A stretch of 64,000 nucleotides of DNA. It comes from Candidatus Peribacteria bacterium (GTDB taxonomy: Bacteria > Patescibacteriota > Gracilibacteria > Peribacterales > Peribacteraceae). Below the pieces are notes generated by a model. It did not search any database. It was not told where the DNA came from and saw nothing but the letters and a program-made list of their open reading frames with translations. Each line of letters opens with the position of its first letter. Position 1 is the first letter of the stretch. Below, piece after piece: positions 26,406 to 35,099 of the stretch. Location: positions 519,653 through 583,652 of the forward strand of contig JAHFJM010000001.1 of assembly GCA_023245935.1 (NCBI GenBank), in the 5' to 3' direction. A program made the position numbers and the translations under genes.

Positions 26406-27539
26406 ATGTCGGTTCCTCCACCGTCAGCATCGGAGCTGTTTGTGAAGAAACTGCTCAAGGTGGCAGACGTATCCGTCGACGGCACGCGTCCTCAGGATAT
26501 TCGCGTGTATAACGATGCGTTTTATGCACGCGTGATTGCAGACGGCTCTCTCGGGCTTGGAGAGTCGTACATGGATAAGCTCTGGGATGCGAATCATCTG
26601 GATGCGTTCTTCGAGAAGGTGATTCGTGCAAACCTTGAACGGCATGTGAAACTGAATCGGCACACGCTGCTTGCGCTGATTCGTGCAAACCTCACCAATA
26701 TGCAGACGCGTGCGAGAGCCAAGCACGTCGCAAGGAAACACTACGACGAGTCGGGCGTGCTCCCGGATGCGATTCTCGATCCCTACAACCAGTACACTTG
26801 CGCTTATTTTCGGGATGGCACCGAGAATTTGAATCAGGCACAGGAGAAGAAACTGGATCTGATCTGTCGGAAACTGCAGCTCAAGAAAGAGGACAGGGTT
26901 CTCGATATCGGCTGCGGTTGGGGAGGGTTCGCAAAGTACGCGTCGAAACATATCGGTTGCTCGGTGACCGGCATCAGCATCTCGGAGGAGCAGATCAAGT
27001 ATGCGCGAAATTTCTGCAAGGGGCTTCCGGTGGAGATACGGCACTGCGATTACCGAGATCTTGAAGGTATGTACGATAAGGTTCTGACCTGCGGGATGGT
27101 CGAACATGTCGGGAAGAAAAATTATCGAACTCTTTTCAAGATTATCCACGATCATCTGAGTGATAACGGTCTGTATCTTCTCCATACCATTGGAAGCAAC
27201 ACGTCGACCTCGATTGTCGATCCTTTCATGGACAAGTACATCTTCCCGAACGGGATGCTTCCCTCGCAGGAGCAGATCAGCCACGCTGCGAACGGACTCT
27301 TCATACTCCAGGATGCGCAGAATCTCGGGAAGCACTACGATCCGACGCTGATGGCGTGGAATGAGAATTTCCGGAAGAACTGGTCATCGATTGCAGACCG
27401 GTACGATGAGCGATTCAGGCGCATGTTCGAGTATTATCTCCTGTCGTGCGCCGGTGCGTTTCGCGCGGGTGCCATGCAGCTGTGGCAGATGGTCTTCAGT
27501 AAGAATCGAAACGTGATGGATTATCGGGGACCGAGGTAA
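26406..27539 (+). CDS. cfa: Cyclopropane-fatty-acyl-phospholipid synthase
   Basis: Adds a methylene bridge from SAM to unsaturated acyl chains of membrane phospholipids. 377 aa: N-terminal helical domain (ESYMDKLWD), then SAM domain VLDIGCGWGGFA (about 165), GISISEEQIKYA, CDYRDLEG, MVEHVG and FPNGMLPSQEQI, ending FRMFEYYLLSCAGAFRAG, all typical. A full promoter precedes it. Likely acts on lipids taken from elsewhere if the cell lacks fatty acid synthesis, which this window cannot tell. Confidence 0.94.
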   Translation: MSVPPPSASELFVKKLLKVADVSVDGTRPQDIRVYNDAFYARVIADGSLGLGESYMDKLWDANHLDAFFEKVIRANLERHVKLNRHTLLALIRANLTNMQTRARAKHVARKHYDESGVLPDAILDPYNQYTCAYFRDGTENLNQAQEKKLDLICRKLQLKKEDRVLDIGCGWGGFAKYASKHIGCSVTGISISEEQIKYARNFCKGLPVEIRHCDYRDLEGMYDKVLTCGMVEHVGKKNYRTLFKIIHDHLSDNGLYLLHTIGSNTSTSIVDPFMDKYIFPNGMLPSQEQISHAANGLFILQDAQNLGKHYDPTLMAWNENFRKNWSSIADRYDERFRRMFEYYLLSCAGAFRAGAMQLWQMVFSKNRNVMDYRGPR

Positions 27540-27620
27540 GAAAAAAAGTCGGTAAGAAGATGCATGTCGGTTCGTCTTCTGAGCCGGTTCGATTTTTTTT
27601 ATTTCTTACCCCATCTTTCT

Positions 27621-28151
27621 ATGAATAAATTCATTGCAGCAAGCGCTGCCCTTCTCATGAGCACCGCTCTTGCGGCTCCCGCATTTGCGGATACGAACAC
27701 GACGGTCACGACGGATACGCAGGTGACGTCCAGTGCGGATCTCACCTGTATGGGTACTGCTGTCGACGCGCGTGAAGGTGCCGTCCTCACCGCACGTACC
27801 GATTTCAATGCGAAGATCCTTGCCGCTCTCACGACCCGTCGCGCTTCTCTGAAAGTCGCTTTCACCATTGGCAATAATGCCGACAGGAAAGTGGCGATCA
27901 AGGCGGCTTTCGATGTCTACGTGAAAGCAATCGCCGATGCTCGCGCACAATATCGGGCAAGCGTGAAAGCAGCATGGACAACCTTCGTCGCTGCAAGCAA
28001 GCAGTGCCATGTCGATGCCGATGTCAGAGTGAAGACTGAGGCAGAGAATGATCACGATAACGGTCGTCACTTGGGGCAGCTCAAGAAGCAGCTCAAGAAC
28101 GGCTTCAACGTGAATGGACACGGTAATGCAAACTTGGATCTCTCGTTGTAG
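27621..28151 (+). CDS. Small secreted protein, unknown
   Basis: 176 aa. Signal peptide MNKFIAASA...APAFA-DT; mature part starts Thr-rich, then helical Ala/Arg-rich segments (REGAVLTARTDFNAKILAAL, RRASLKVAF), two Cys (about 42 and 131), and a charged Asn/His/Gly-rich tail. The start is set at the signal peptide Met; the longer frame is unlikely. Leader is C/T-rich. Style is common in patescibacteria, but I recognise no domain. Followed by a strong terminator. Confidence 0.7.
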   Translation: MNKFIAASAALLMSTALAAPAFADTNTTVTTDTQVTSSADLTCMGTAVDAREGAVLTARTDFNAKILAALTTRRASLKVAFTIGNNADRKVAIKAAFDVYVKAIADARAQYRASVKAAWTTFVAASKQCHVDADVRVKTEAENDHDNGRHLGQLKKQLKNGFNVNGHGNANLDLSL

Positions 28152-28177
28152 TACGAAACGAGAGCGGAGCTGTTGGC

Positions 28178-28213
28178 GGAAACGCGGTCGCAATAGTCGA
28201 CCGCGTTTCTTTG
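28178..28213 (+). terminator. Intrinsic terminator
   Basis: AAACGCGGTCG (28180-28190) pairs perfectly with CGACCGCGTTT (28198-28208) around a 7-nt loop; CTTTG follows. Confidence 0.8.
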
Positions 28214-28267
28214 TGCGTGCCTTCCGCTCTTTATTGTTTTCCTGCATAATCCCCGCTGCCAACACGT

Positions 28268-28343
28268 GTCACGGTAGCTCAGTTGGTAGAGCACGGGACT
28301 CATAAGCCCGGGGTCGTCGGTTCAATCCCGACCCGTGACACCA
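28268..28343 (+). tRNA. tRNA with CAT anticodon (elongator Met or Ile2)
   Basis: Acceptor GTCACGG/CCGTGAC, D arm AGCTCAGTTGGTAGAGC, loop CTCATAA (anticodon CAT), T loop TTCAATC, CCA encoded at 28341-28343. The G1-C72 pair argues against the initiator form. A lysidine-modified tRNA-Ile cannot be excluded by eye. Confidence 0.9.
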
Positions 28344-28346
28344 ACC

Positions 28347-28664
28347 TCAAATATCCTCCGCTGTTGCCAAAAGGACATCCGCGATGTCGCTCTGCATTTT
28401 TTCAACAACATCAGGATCGACATCGGAAGGCATGATATTCACAGCCTGCTGTAGGAGCGCTGCAACTTCGGATCGAAACTCAGCATCGATATTTTCTTCG
28501 AGGGTGAGAGCAGTTGCAAAATCCATACTGAGAGAATCCGCATTCAATCGAATATCGTTCCATCTGCTATTTGGGTTCGATGCATTGTGCGTCGCGAGAG
28601 AAAATGCTTCCAGGTTTTCCCTGAGTTGCTCCATCGAGTCGCTGCAGTGTTCACGCGCTTCCAT
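28347..28664 (-). CDS. Small acidic helical protein, unknown
   Basis: 105 aa, no signal or membrane segment, helical and acidic (DPDVVEKMQSDIADVLLATAEDI). TACAAT stands 9 nt before the ATG. Divergent from the similar-sized gene at 28688, only 23 nt away. The 3' end lies 3 nt from tRNA-Met. Function unknown. Confidence 0.55.
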   Translation of the reverse strand: MEAREHCSDSMEQLRENLEAFSLATHNASNPNSRWNDIRLNADSLSMDFATALTLEENIDAEFRSEVAALLQQAVNIMPSDVDPDVVEKMQSDIADVLLATAEDI

Positions 28665-28687
28665 GCAAATGCGATTGTAGCGGTTTT

Positions 28688-29095
28688 ATGGCTCAAGGAA
28701 GATCGTTTATCGATGCCTATGCCTCATTTTTTGACAGAAACAATCGTGCAGTGGACAATTTCGGCATGTCTGACCATCAGCCGCTGAAAGATCGTCTATC
28801 GAGACAAGTGGATGCACTGTGCAGGGTTGCTGCCGAGCAGGGCGTACCGCTCGAGACTCTTGTGGCGTCTTTTCCGGCTGTTCAGCAATTAACAGATGAC
28901 GTTACCACCGCGATGCATCTTGTTTTCAATGGGATGGACATTCAAGAAACTTCTCTCGAGGAAGTACTATCGGCTCTGCCTGCGCATTATGAAAAGGCGA
29001 GTGCCGATTTTGCGAATCGCTGTGATATGGCGAACGAAGTGAACAGGATGAACATGGAGATGTGTCTCTCTGCTCGGAAAGCGCCATCACACTAA
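28688..29095 (+). CDS. Small helical protein, unknown
   Basis: 135 aa, soluble, helical, two Cys; contains LSRQVDALCRVAAEQGVPLETLVASFP and SLEEVLSALPAHYEKA. Divergent pair with 28347, sharing the 23-bp intergenic region. Its last 9 bp overlap the convergent DoxX gene. No family recognised. Confidence 0.5.
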   Translation: MAQGRSFIDAYASFFDRNNRAVDNFGMSDHQPLKDRLSRQVDALCRVAAEQGVPLETLVASFPAVQQLTDDVTTAMHLVFNGMDIQETSLEEVLSALPAHYEKASADFANRCDMANEVNRMNMEMCLSARKAPSH

Positions 29096-29437
29096 AAACC
29101 ACACCGACATCGACATGAACAGGAGTCCGATGTCGCGGACGGCGATGTCGTTCCAACCGACTTGTGAGAGGATTGCGAGAAGGTGCAGCGATGCTGCGAT
29201 GCTTGCGACTTGCTGAAGGATTCGAACAGGGATCAGCAGTGCAATGGCGATCATGATCTCGGTGACGGCGACGATCTGCATCCAGAGGTCGTTCTTCATT
29301 CCAAGCAAGCCGTCCATCCAGTCGGGCATCCAGCCGATCCATGTTTTCGGATGCACGAACTTGTCGATGCCGAAGTAGAGGAAGACGAATGCGATGCCGA
29401 GAATAAGGATCCAGCGGGCGACAGTGATACGTGACAT
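29087..29437 (-). CDS. DoxX-family membrane protein
   Basis: 116 aa, four membrane helices; FLYFGIDKFVHPKTWIGWMP and the loop LLGMKNDLWMQIVAVTEI resemble DoxX/DoxD-like proteins, which act in respiratory or sulfur/redox-linked membrane processes. TAGTAT with a 6-nt spacer before the ATG. Shares its intergenic region with the His-rich lipoprotein gene. Confidence 0.72.
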   Translation of the reverse strand: MSRITVARWILILGIAFVFLYFGIDKFVHPKTWIGWMPDWMDGLLGMKNDLWMQIVAVTEIMIAIALLIPVRILQQVASIAASLHLLAILSQVGWNDIAVRDIGLLFMSMSVWFLV

Positions 29438-29474
29438 GCTGGTATACTACCACTGTTCATTTTCCCCTCAACTC

Positions 29475-30113
29475 ATGAGAATCAATACTGTTCTGCTGGC
29501 GACTGCTTTCGTCTCTTCCGTACTCGTCGCGTGCGGGCATACTCCTGCAAAGAATCCTGATCCGAATCACACCCATGCGGATTTCGCAGTGTGGATGGAT
29601 GGGAAGCAGATGGATTTCTCGGGTGAGAAATTCATGGAGAAAGAACTTACTCCGGCGCAGGAAGAAGTCCTCAAGCACGAGACGGGTGCGGTGACGGATC
29701 TTTCCGCTGTAAATTTACAGAAGTATCTGCATCTGCATGACGGCAACGGTCACGTGATCCATCGCCACAAGTCGGGACTCACGCTCGCAGACTTCTTCAC
29801 GTCGATCCGCATCGGGTTCTCCGGAAAGTGCTTTACCTCCGGTGTACCCATGCAGGACGGAGAAACGTGTTCGGAAAATCTGTTCCGGTTATTCGTGAAT
29901 GGTACCGAGCAGTCGTTCGATGATCTGAACTACGTCTTTGAAGACGGAGACAAGATTCTGATCACGACTGCGGTCGATCAGACAGAGCTCACGAAGGAAC
30001 TTGGGCTGATGACCGACGATGCCTGTCTGTACTCGAAAACGTGTCCGTGGAGAGGAGATGCACCGACGGAGAACTGCATCGCGGATCCGAATGTACCGTG
30101 CACGCAGAATTAA
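29475..30113 (+). CDS. His-rich lipoprotein, unknown
   Basis: 212 aa. Lipobox VLVAC after a short signal; mature start HTPAKNPDPNHTHADF, then LHLHDGNGHVIHRHKSG, a dense His patch that could bind metal, and six or so Cys in the C-terminal half (KCFTSG, TCSEN, CLYSKTC, NCIADPNVPC). Placed beside a DoxX gene and tail-to-tail (4-bp overlap) with a TauE/cupredoxin gene, so a metal-handling role outside the membrane is plausible but unproven. Similar HTHADF proteins occur in other patescibacteria (from memory of the style). Confidence 0.65.
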   Translation: MRINTVLLATAFVSSVLVACGHTPAKNPDPNHTHADFAVWMDGKQMDFSGEKFMEKELTPAQEEVLKHETGAVTDLSAVNLQKYLHLHDGNGHVIHRHKSGLTLADFFTSIRIGFSGKCFTSGVPMQDGETCSENLFRLFVNGTEQSFDDLNYVFEDGDKILITTAVDQTELTKELGLMTDDACLYSKTCPWRGDAPTENCIADPNVPCTQN

Positions 30114-31276
30114 CTGCGCACGTGTACATCCGCCCGGAACATTCCCATCGAGCACATGAAAGCGAAATCCTTCTTGGGCTTGATCGGTCCCACCCAGTTC
30201 TCGCCTTTGTGGAGAGGTGTTGAGACGTTGAAATCGGGGATTGCCATGCTCGATAAGCAGCCGCTCAGTTGCTCGGGAGCCGTTGCGTAGATCCATGTCG
30301 ATTTGTTCGGATCGATCGTGAATGCGTTCGAACTGTATCCACTATTATTCACATTCACGCTGATCACTTGCTGACCGTTCTTATCGATCGTCACATTCGG
30401 ATCATCGGTTCTCTGGCTCTGGTTCATCGCAAAAGCAGGCAATTGCACGCCTGTCAGCGCGAGCCCGCTCTGGACATTCAGAAGTCCCAGGAAGACCGAG
30501 AGCGTTCCTGCAAACGTGAAGAAGAGCTTGCCGGTTTTTCCTTCCGCGAAGGTGCTTGCCGCACTGATGCCAAGCAACGCCGGGAGCGTTCCGAGAGCGA
30601 AGACCGTCATGATTGCCGCACCAGACAGAAAACTTCCGGAACCGAGTGCGAGGAGCTGCATCGATTGCGTGAAGCCGCATGGCACGAAGTAGGTGACCGC
30701 TCCGAGCAAGGCAGGAGCGAACGGATGATCGGATGTTTGCAATCGCTGGATTCTCTGCCACAGCGCTTTCGGCAGAGGAATCTTGCATGCATTCTTCGGG
30801 ATCAGTTTCAGAATGCTTAAGCCCAGCACGATCATCACGAGTGCCAGAAGCACTTTCACAATGCCTGTGGTTTTCACGGACAGCACGAGTGACTGACCGA
30901 GAAATCCCGTGAGCCCTCCGAAGAGAAAGTAGCCGGCAACGCGTCCGATATTGAACTGCAGGAGAGGAGCAAATTTCCTCATACGGCTTTCTGCGGGATG
31001 CATCTCACTCCACTGCGCCGAGACCGAGAGCAAGAGCCCTCCGACCATTGCAAGACAACTGGAAAACGATGCGGTGAGACCGATCAGGAAGACCGTCCCG
31101 AGTCCGACAGCAGTGTCTGTTGCCACGGACGATGAGAAGAGATCGAATCTCGAGAGTAGTTCGTAGCCTGCAACGACAAGGATGAGCATGCCGCCGATTT
31201 GAGTCACGCTGCTGCGTGAGGTATCAGTGCATGTGCCTGCGGCACATTCGCAAGATGTTTTCCTGTGTTCCTTCAT
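30110..31276 (-). CDS. TauE/SafE (UreH-like) membrane protein with C-terminal cupredoxin-like domain
   Basis: 388 aa. N-terminus has CECAAGTC, a possible metal site; then about six membrane helices (SFSSCLAMVGGLLLS, FNIGRVAGYFLFGGLTG, YFVPCGFTQSMQLLALGSG), as in sulfite-exporter/CcdA-like families used for copper or cytochrome maturation. The last ~120 residues form a soluble beta domain ending FAFMCSMGMFRADVHV, with Cys/Met/His as in cupredoxins. TATAAT is exactly 6 nt before ATG 31276; the longer frame begins upstream of the box. Likely copper transport or handling. Confidence 0.78.
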   Translation of the reverse strand: MKEHRKTSCECAAGTCTDTSRSSVTQIGGMLILVVAGYELLSRFDLFSSSVATDTAVGLGTVFLIGLTASFSSCLAMVGGLLLSVSAQWSEMHPAESRMRKFAPLLQFNIGRVAGYFLFGGLTGFLGQSLVLSVKTTGIVKVLLALVMIVLGLSILKLIPKNACKIPLPKALWQRIQRLQTSDHPFAPALLGAVTYFVPCGFTQSMQLLALGSGSFLSGAAIMTVFALGTLPALLGISAASTFAEGKTGKLFFTFAGTLSVFLGLLNVQSGLALTGVQLPAFAMNQSQRTDDPNVTIDKNGQQVISVNVNNSGYSSNAFTIDPNKSTWIYATAPEQLSGCLSSMAIPDFNVSTPLHKGENWVGPIKPKKDFAFMCSMGMFRADVHVRS

Positions 31277-31338
31277 GTTGAGATTATAGCACTTTTTCGT
31301 CTGCTTCTCCATTCCTCTCCGTATGGTATCGTGGTGTC

Positions 31339-32871
31339 GTGCGAAACATTCCCGTCACCATGGCGACACAGCATCCGGATAATGCGTGTGCACCGTGGTG
31401 GCAGGAGAATGCGTTCATCGCGACACAGGATGAGATCGAAGAAGTCATGATCCTCTTCAAGGATCTTCCGATCGATGAGTACATGTGGGACTGGGAAGGC
31501 AAGTACGTGGATGAAGCGGTGGGGGAGAAGCTCTTTTCGAGGGGGCAGAAACTTTTTTCGAAGCATCCGCTCGGGACGGATCTTCACCTGACGTACCGCA
31601 TTCCCGCGTTCGACGGCGAGAAGATGCATCGGATGGCACGGGCGTTCATGAATATTCTCGCGCTTGCGGATCTCAGCAAAGACATCGGAGTGAAACGTCC
31701 TCCTGTTACCGAAATGTTCCTGCCACTGACGACGAGCGCAATGCAACCGATCAAAGTGCGTGAAGCGTTCAAAGAAATTGCGGGATATCACCGGTCGGTG
31801 TTTCACCGCGGCAAGCATGCCGCTTCCGACTTACTGAAGATGTTCGATGTCACACCGCTCATCGAAGATGTGCCGTCGCTCCTCTCGATCGATCGCATCG
31901 TCTTGCCGTACTGGAGGAAGCTTCTGAAAGAATGTCCGGAAGCGAGACAGAGGGGGCAGAGACTTTTTTTGGCTCGTTCCGATCCCGCAATGAACGCCGG
32001 TCTTGTCCCCGCAGTACTTGCAGTGAAAGTGGCGCTGAGTCTCGCAAAGAGTGCCGCCGATGACTGTGATATGGACGTGTATCCGATCCTCGGTACCGGA
32101 TCGCTCCCGTTTCGTGGCAGTGTGAATCCGACGTATCTCGATACGTTTCTACATCAGTACAGCGGGGTGCGAACGTACTCGATCCAGTCTGCGTTTCGGT
32201 ATGACTATCCGAAAGACGAAGTCAGAAGTGCGCTCAAGCGGATGCAGAAAGAAGTGCCGAAGCATCGCATCGTTCGAGTGCCGGATACGGACAGGAAGAG
32301 CATCGGAAAGCTCTGCAAAATTTTTACCGCGATCTGGCAACCGACCATCGAATCGATCGCACCGCTCATCAATGAAGTGGCAGCGTACCTTCCGCAGCGC
32401 CGCGAACGACTGCAGCACATCGGACTCTTCGGCTACAGCCGTGGCATCGGGAAAGTTCGTCTGCCGCGCGCAATAGGATTTACCGGAGCGCTCTACTCGC
32501 TCGGCATTCCACCGGAGTTAATCGCAACGGGTCGAGGTTTGATTCGTGCTGGGGAGATGGGGCTTCTCGATGTCATCGAAGATCACTATCCGGCGCTTCG
32601 TGAGGATTTGAAACATGCAGGAAAGTATTTGAACCGTGAGAATCTTTCGTTGCTCGCGAAGAAGAAAAACGTCTTCAAGGAGATTGAATGCGACATCGAT
32701 GCGATCGAAAAGATTTTGGAGATAGAGTTGGGTGCGGAGAAACCGAGACATGTCATTCATCGCAATCTGACGTCGTCGATTTATCAGAGGCTGACTTCCG
32801 GAGATTCATCGAAAGAGGCAATACAGAGAGATTTGATTGAGGCGGCGGTGATTCGGAGAAGTTTGGGCTGA
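31339..32871 (+). CDS. ppcA: Phosphoenolpyruvate carboxylase, archaeal type
   Basis: Carboxylates PEP with bicarbonate to oxaloacetate. 510 aa, about half the bacterial enzyme, matching the archaeal-type family. Signature N-terminus (VTMATQHPDNA), then GTDLHLTYRIP, TEMFLPLTTS, the LARSDPAMNAGLVPA region and GTGSLPFRGSVNP. Starts at GTG 31339; TATCGT lies exactly 6 nt upstream, so a leaderless GTG transcript is expected. Followed 22 nt later by grpE with its own -10. Gives a C4 entry in a cell that may lack a full TCA cycle. Confidence 0.9.
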   Translation: MRNIPVTMATQHPDNACAPWWQENAFIATQDEIEEVMILFKDLPIDEYMWDWEGKYVDEAVGEKLFSRGQKLFSKHPLGTDLHLTYRIPAFDGEKMHRMARAFMNILALADLSKDIGVKRPPVTEMFLPLTTSAMQPIKVREAFKEIAGYHRSVFHRGKHAASDLLKMFDVTPLIEDVPSLLSIDRIVLPYWRKLLKECPEARQRGQRLFLARSDPAMNAGLVPAVLAVKVALSLAKSAADDCDMDVYPILGTGSLPFRGSVNPTYLDTFLHQYSGVRTYSIQSAFRYDYPKDEVRSALKRMQKEVPKHRIVRVPDTDRKSIGKLCKIFTAIWQPTIESIAPLINEVAAYLPQRRERLQHIGLFGYSRGIGKVRLPRAIGFTGALYSLGIPPELIATGRGLIRAGEMGLLDVIEDHYPALREDLKHAGKYLNRENLSLLAKKKNVFKEIECDIDAIEKILEIELGAEKPRHVIHRNLTSSIYQRLTSGDSSKEAIQRDLIEAAVIRRSLG

Positions 32872-32893
32872 ACATGTATGGTATGATTTTCTC

Positions 32894-33436
32894 ATGACCA
32901 AACCCGATCCCGCACAGGATGACGACCTCGCTGCAAAAGTCGCTGCAGCGGCAGCAAATGCGGCGAAGAAAGATTCTAACGCAGTCGGTGTCGAGAAGAA
33001 AATTGCAGAACTGACGGAGCAAGTGAAGAAGGCGCAGGAGGTTGCATCGCGCGCGCAGGCGGAGTTGCAGAATGTGAAGGCGAGAGTGGAGCGAGAAGCA
33101 GGCGAACTGCGAAAGTTTGCATCGGAAGCGGTACTCATGAGGCTTCTGCCGACGATCGATAATCTTCAGCGAGCACTCAAGCATCTGCCGAAGGATTTAG
33201 AGGCGAACGAATGGGTGAGAGGCATCGTTGCCGTTGAGCAGGAATTCTTGAAGCAAGTAGGCGATATGGGGCTGAAGCGATTTGAGTCTGTCGGACAGCC
33301 GATTGATGCAGAACGTCACGAAGTACTGATGCAGGTTGCGGGAGAAGAAGGGAAGGTGATTGAGGTGATTGAAGACGGATACGAATTACACGGCAAAGTA
33401 GTGCGCCCCGCGAAGGTGAAGGCGGGAGGAGGATAA
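32894..33436 (+). CDS. grpE: Nucleotide exchange factor GrpE
   Basis: Co-chaperone of DnaK. 180 aa: acidic/Ala-rich start, long coiled coil (about 30-85), then the conserved head with LPTIDNLQRALKHLP, GDMGLKRFESVGQPIDAERHE and GYELHGKVVRPAKVKAGGG. TATGAT (32882-32887) is 6 nt before the ATG. dnaK and dnaJ are not in this window. Confidence 0.92.
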   Translation: MTKPDPAQDDDLAAKVAAAAANAAKKDSNAVGVEKKIAELTEQVKKAQEVASRAQAELQNVKARVEREAGELRKFASEAVLMRLLPTIDNLQRALKHLPKDLEANEWVRGIVAVEQEFLKQVGDMGLKRFESVGQPIDAERHEVLMQVAGEEGKVIEVIEDGYELHGKVVRPAKVKAGGG

Positions 33437-33454
33437 AGCTTCCCTTAGGGGAAG

Positions 33455-33483
33455 TTGACACATATTTAATTTCTTATCATAAT
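33455..33483 (+). promoter_or_regulatory. -35/-10 promoter upstream of the 83-aa gene
   Basis: TTGACA (33455-33460), 17-nt spacer, CATAAT (33478-33483). About 25 nt of C/T-rich leader follow before ATG 33516, an example of the non-leaderless class. Confidence 0.6.
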
Positions 33484-33515
33484 GTTTTCCTTTACTTTCA
33501 TCACAATCATCTTCT

Positions 33516-33767
33516 ATGAGTTCTCATAATGCGAATAATCAGGAGCAGTGTGATGAGCTTGCAGCAATGCTTGTAGATTCCATTCTTGATCTTGCCGCGA
33601 CTGAGAAAGAAAATGGAGGGAGCACTCTTTCCCATCTTCGAATCATGGCAGCGCAAGGAATCAATGCTGATGCTGTCAGGATTGCTCTTGAGGCACAGTG
33701 TGCAAACACAGATACAAGTCAGCGTGCCATGCTGAAGAGAGAGCTTGCTCAAAGTTTACTTTCATAA
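33516..33767 (+). CDS. Small soluble helical protein, unknown
   Basis: 83 aa, helical and Gln/Ala-rich; two Cys. No signal or TM. Has a consensus promoter and a C/T-rich leader, so probably well expressed. Convergent with murD (8-nt gap). Function unknown. Confidence 0.55.
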   Translation: MSSHNANNQEQCDELAAMLVDSILDLAATEKENGGSTLSHLRIMAAQGINADAVRIALEAQCANTDTSQRAMLKRELAQSLLS

Positions 33768-33775
33768 GATTGTTT

Positions 33776-35083
33776 CTATTGATTGACGTATTTCTGAAAT
33801 TGCTCTCCCCGATCTTCGAAATTTTTGAAGTGACCGTAACTGGGGGCGGCAGGGGAGAGGAGGACAATGGGGGATTGAGGGTGAGGGTTTAGGGTTAGGA
33901 TTTTTTCTGTGTTTTTCTTAGCAATTGCCACTACTTCTTCCATTGTCTCTGCATCGATCAAGACAAGTTTTACCTTCGCTTCTTCCAGTTTCTTTCGAAT
34001 CGTCCCCCCGCTATCCGGCATCAGGATCACCGTTTTCACGGATGATGTTTTCAAGCGTTCGATGAGAGGAGCGAAGTCGTAGCCGCGATCCTGACCGCCG
34101 AGGATGATCGTGCTGACCTGGTCGCCGAGTGCATCGAGTGCTGCGATTGCCGACTGAGGTGTTGTCGAAATCGAATCGTTCACCCATTCGATGTCGTTAT
34201 GAATCCCAAGGGATTCGAGCCGGTGCGGCAAGCCTTTGAAGGACTTGATTGCTGCGATTGCTGCAGCACGATCGATACCAAGATGCAGAGCGACCTTGAA
34301 CGCCGCCGCGATGTTGCCGAGGTTGTGTGCACCTTTGAGTTGAATGTCTTCGAGTGTCACCTGTGCATCGTTTCTGCTGAACGGAATTTTCGTGCCTTTA
34401 CTCTCTTCTGCAATTTTTTGTGCACCGTCAGAATCTTCATTGAAAAAAACAACATCATTCTTGGTTTGAAATCGTGTGATGTGTTTCTTTGCTTCAAGAT
34501 AGTTCTCCAAACTTGTATGGTAGTCCAGATGTTCCGGGAAGAAGCTTGTCACCACTGCAATCTGAGGGCTTGAAGTCAAATCCATCAATTGATAACTGCT
34601 CATCTCCTGAACAAAAATTGTATTCGAACTTGCATCCGCGATATGAGAAATCGCAGGCTCACCGATGTTGCCGACGAGAAAGGATTTCTTCCCGGCTGAT
34701 TGCAGAATGTGATGAATGAGGGACGCTGTCGTGCTCTTTCCCTTCGATCCGGTGACTCCGACAACGGTCGCACCTGAATTTTTGATTGAGTCGAGGAAGA
34801 TTTCGGTCGCGGAAGTTACATGTTGAAAGTTACACGTTGAAAGTTCATGTGGAGGTATGCCGGGTGATTTGACAACCACATCGAATTTTTCGAGATTCTT
34901 CAGCCAACCTGTTCCTACCTGCAGCCAATGTTTCGGATTCTCCGATCGTACCGTTTCATCTTTGTCCGCAATGGTAATTTCGCATCCTGAGGCATACTTC
35001 TTTAATGCCAGAGCCATTGCCTGTCCTTCCCTTCCATAGCCGAGGATGCAGATGTTCTTGCCTGCAAGAGAGCGGATGTCCAT
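33776..35083 (-). CDS. murD: UDP-MurNAc-L-Ala glutamate ligase (MurD / MurD2)
   Basis: Joins glutamate to UDP-MurNAc-L-Ala. 435 aa: N-terminal ILGYGREGQA, P-loop VTGSKGKSTTASL (about 108-120), EMSSYQL, HLDYH, then VNDSISTTP and the C-terminal VLLSPAAPSYGHFKNFEDRGEQF. Start set at 35083, 16 nt after the murL stop. Adjacent murL suggests it may accept L-Glu (MurD2 activity). Two repeat tracts run in frame: one of 7/14-bp period near residues 78-90, one near the C-terminus (LNPHPQSPI) just before the conserved VLLSPAAPS. Confidence 0.9.
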   Translation of the reverse strand: MDIRSLAGKNICILGYGREGQAMALALKKYASGCEITIADKDETVRSENPKHWLQVGTGWLKNLEKFDVVVKSPGIPPHELSTCNFQHVTSATEIFLDSIKNSGATVVGVTGSKGKSTTASLIHHILQSAGKKSFLVGNIGEPAISHIADASSNTIFVQEMSSYQLMDLTSSPQIAVVTSFFPEHLDYHTSLENYLEAKKHITRFQTKNDVVFFNEDSDGAQKIAEESKGTKIPFSRNDAQVTLEDIQLKGAHNLGNIAAAFKVALHLGIDRAAAIAAIKSFKGLPHRLESLGIHNDIEWVNDSISTTPQSAIAALDALGDQVSTIILGGQDRGYDFAPLIERLKTSSVKTVILMPDSGGTIRKKLEEAKVKLVLIDAETMEEVVAIAKKNTEKILTLNPHPQSPIVLLSPAAPSYGHFKNFEDRGEQFQKYVNQ

Positions 35084-35099
35084 GCGAAGCGGGGAGCGA

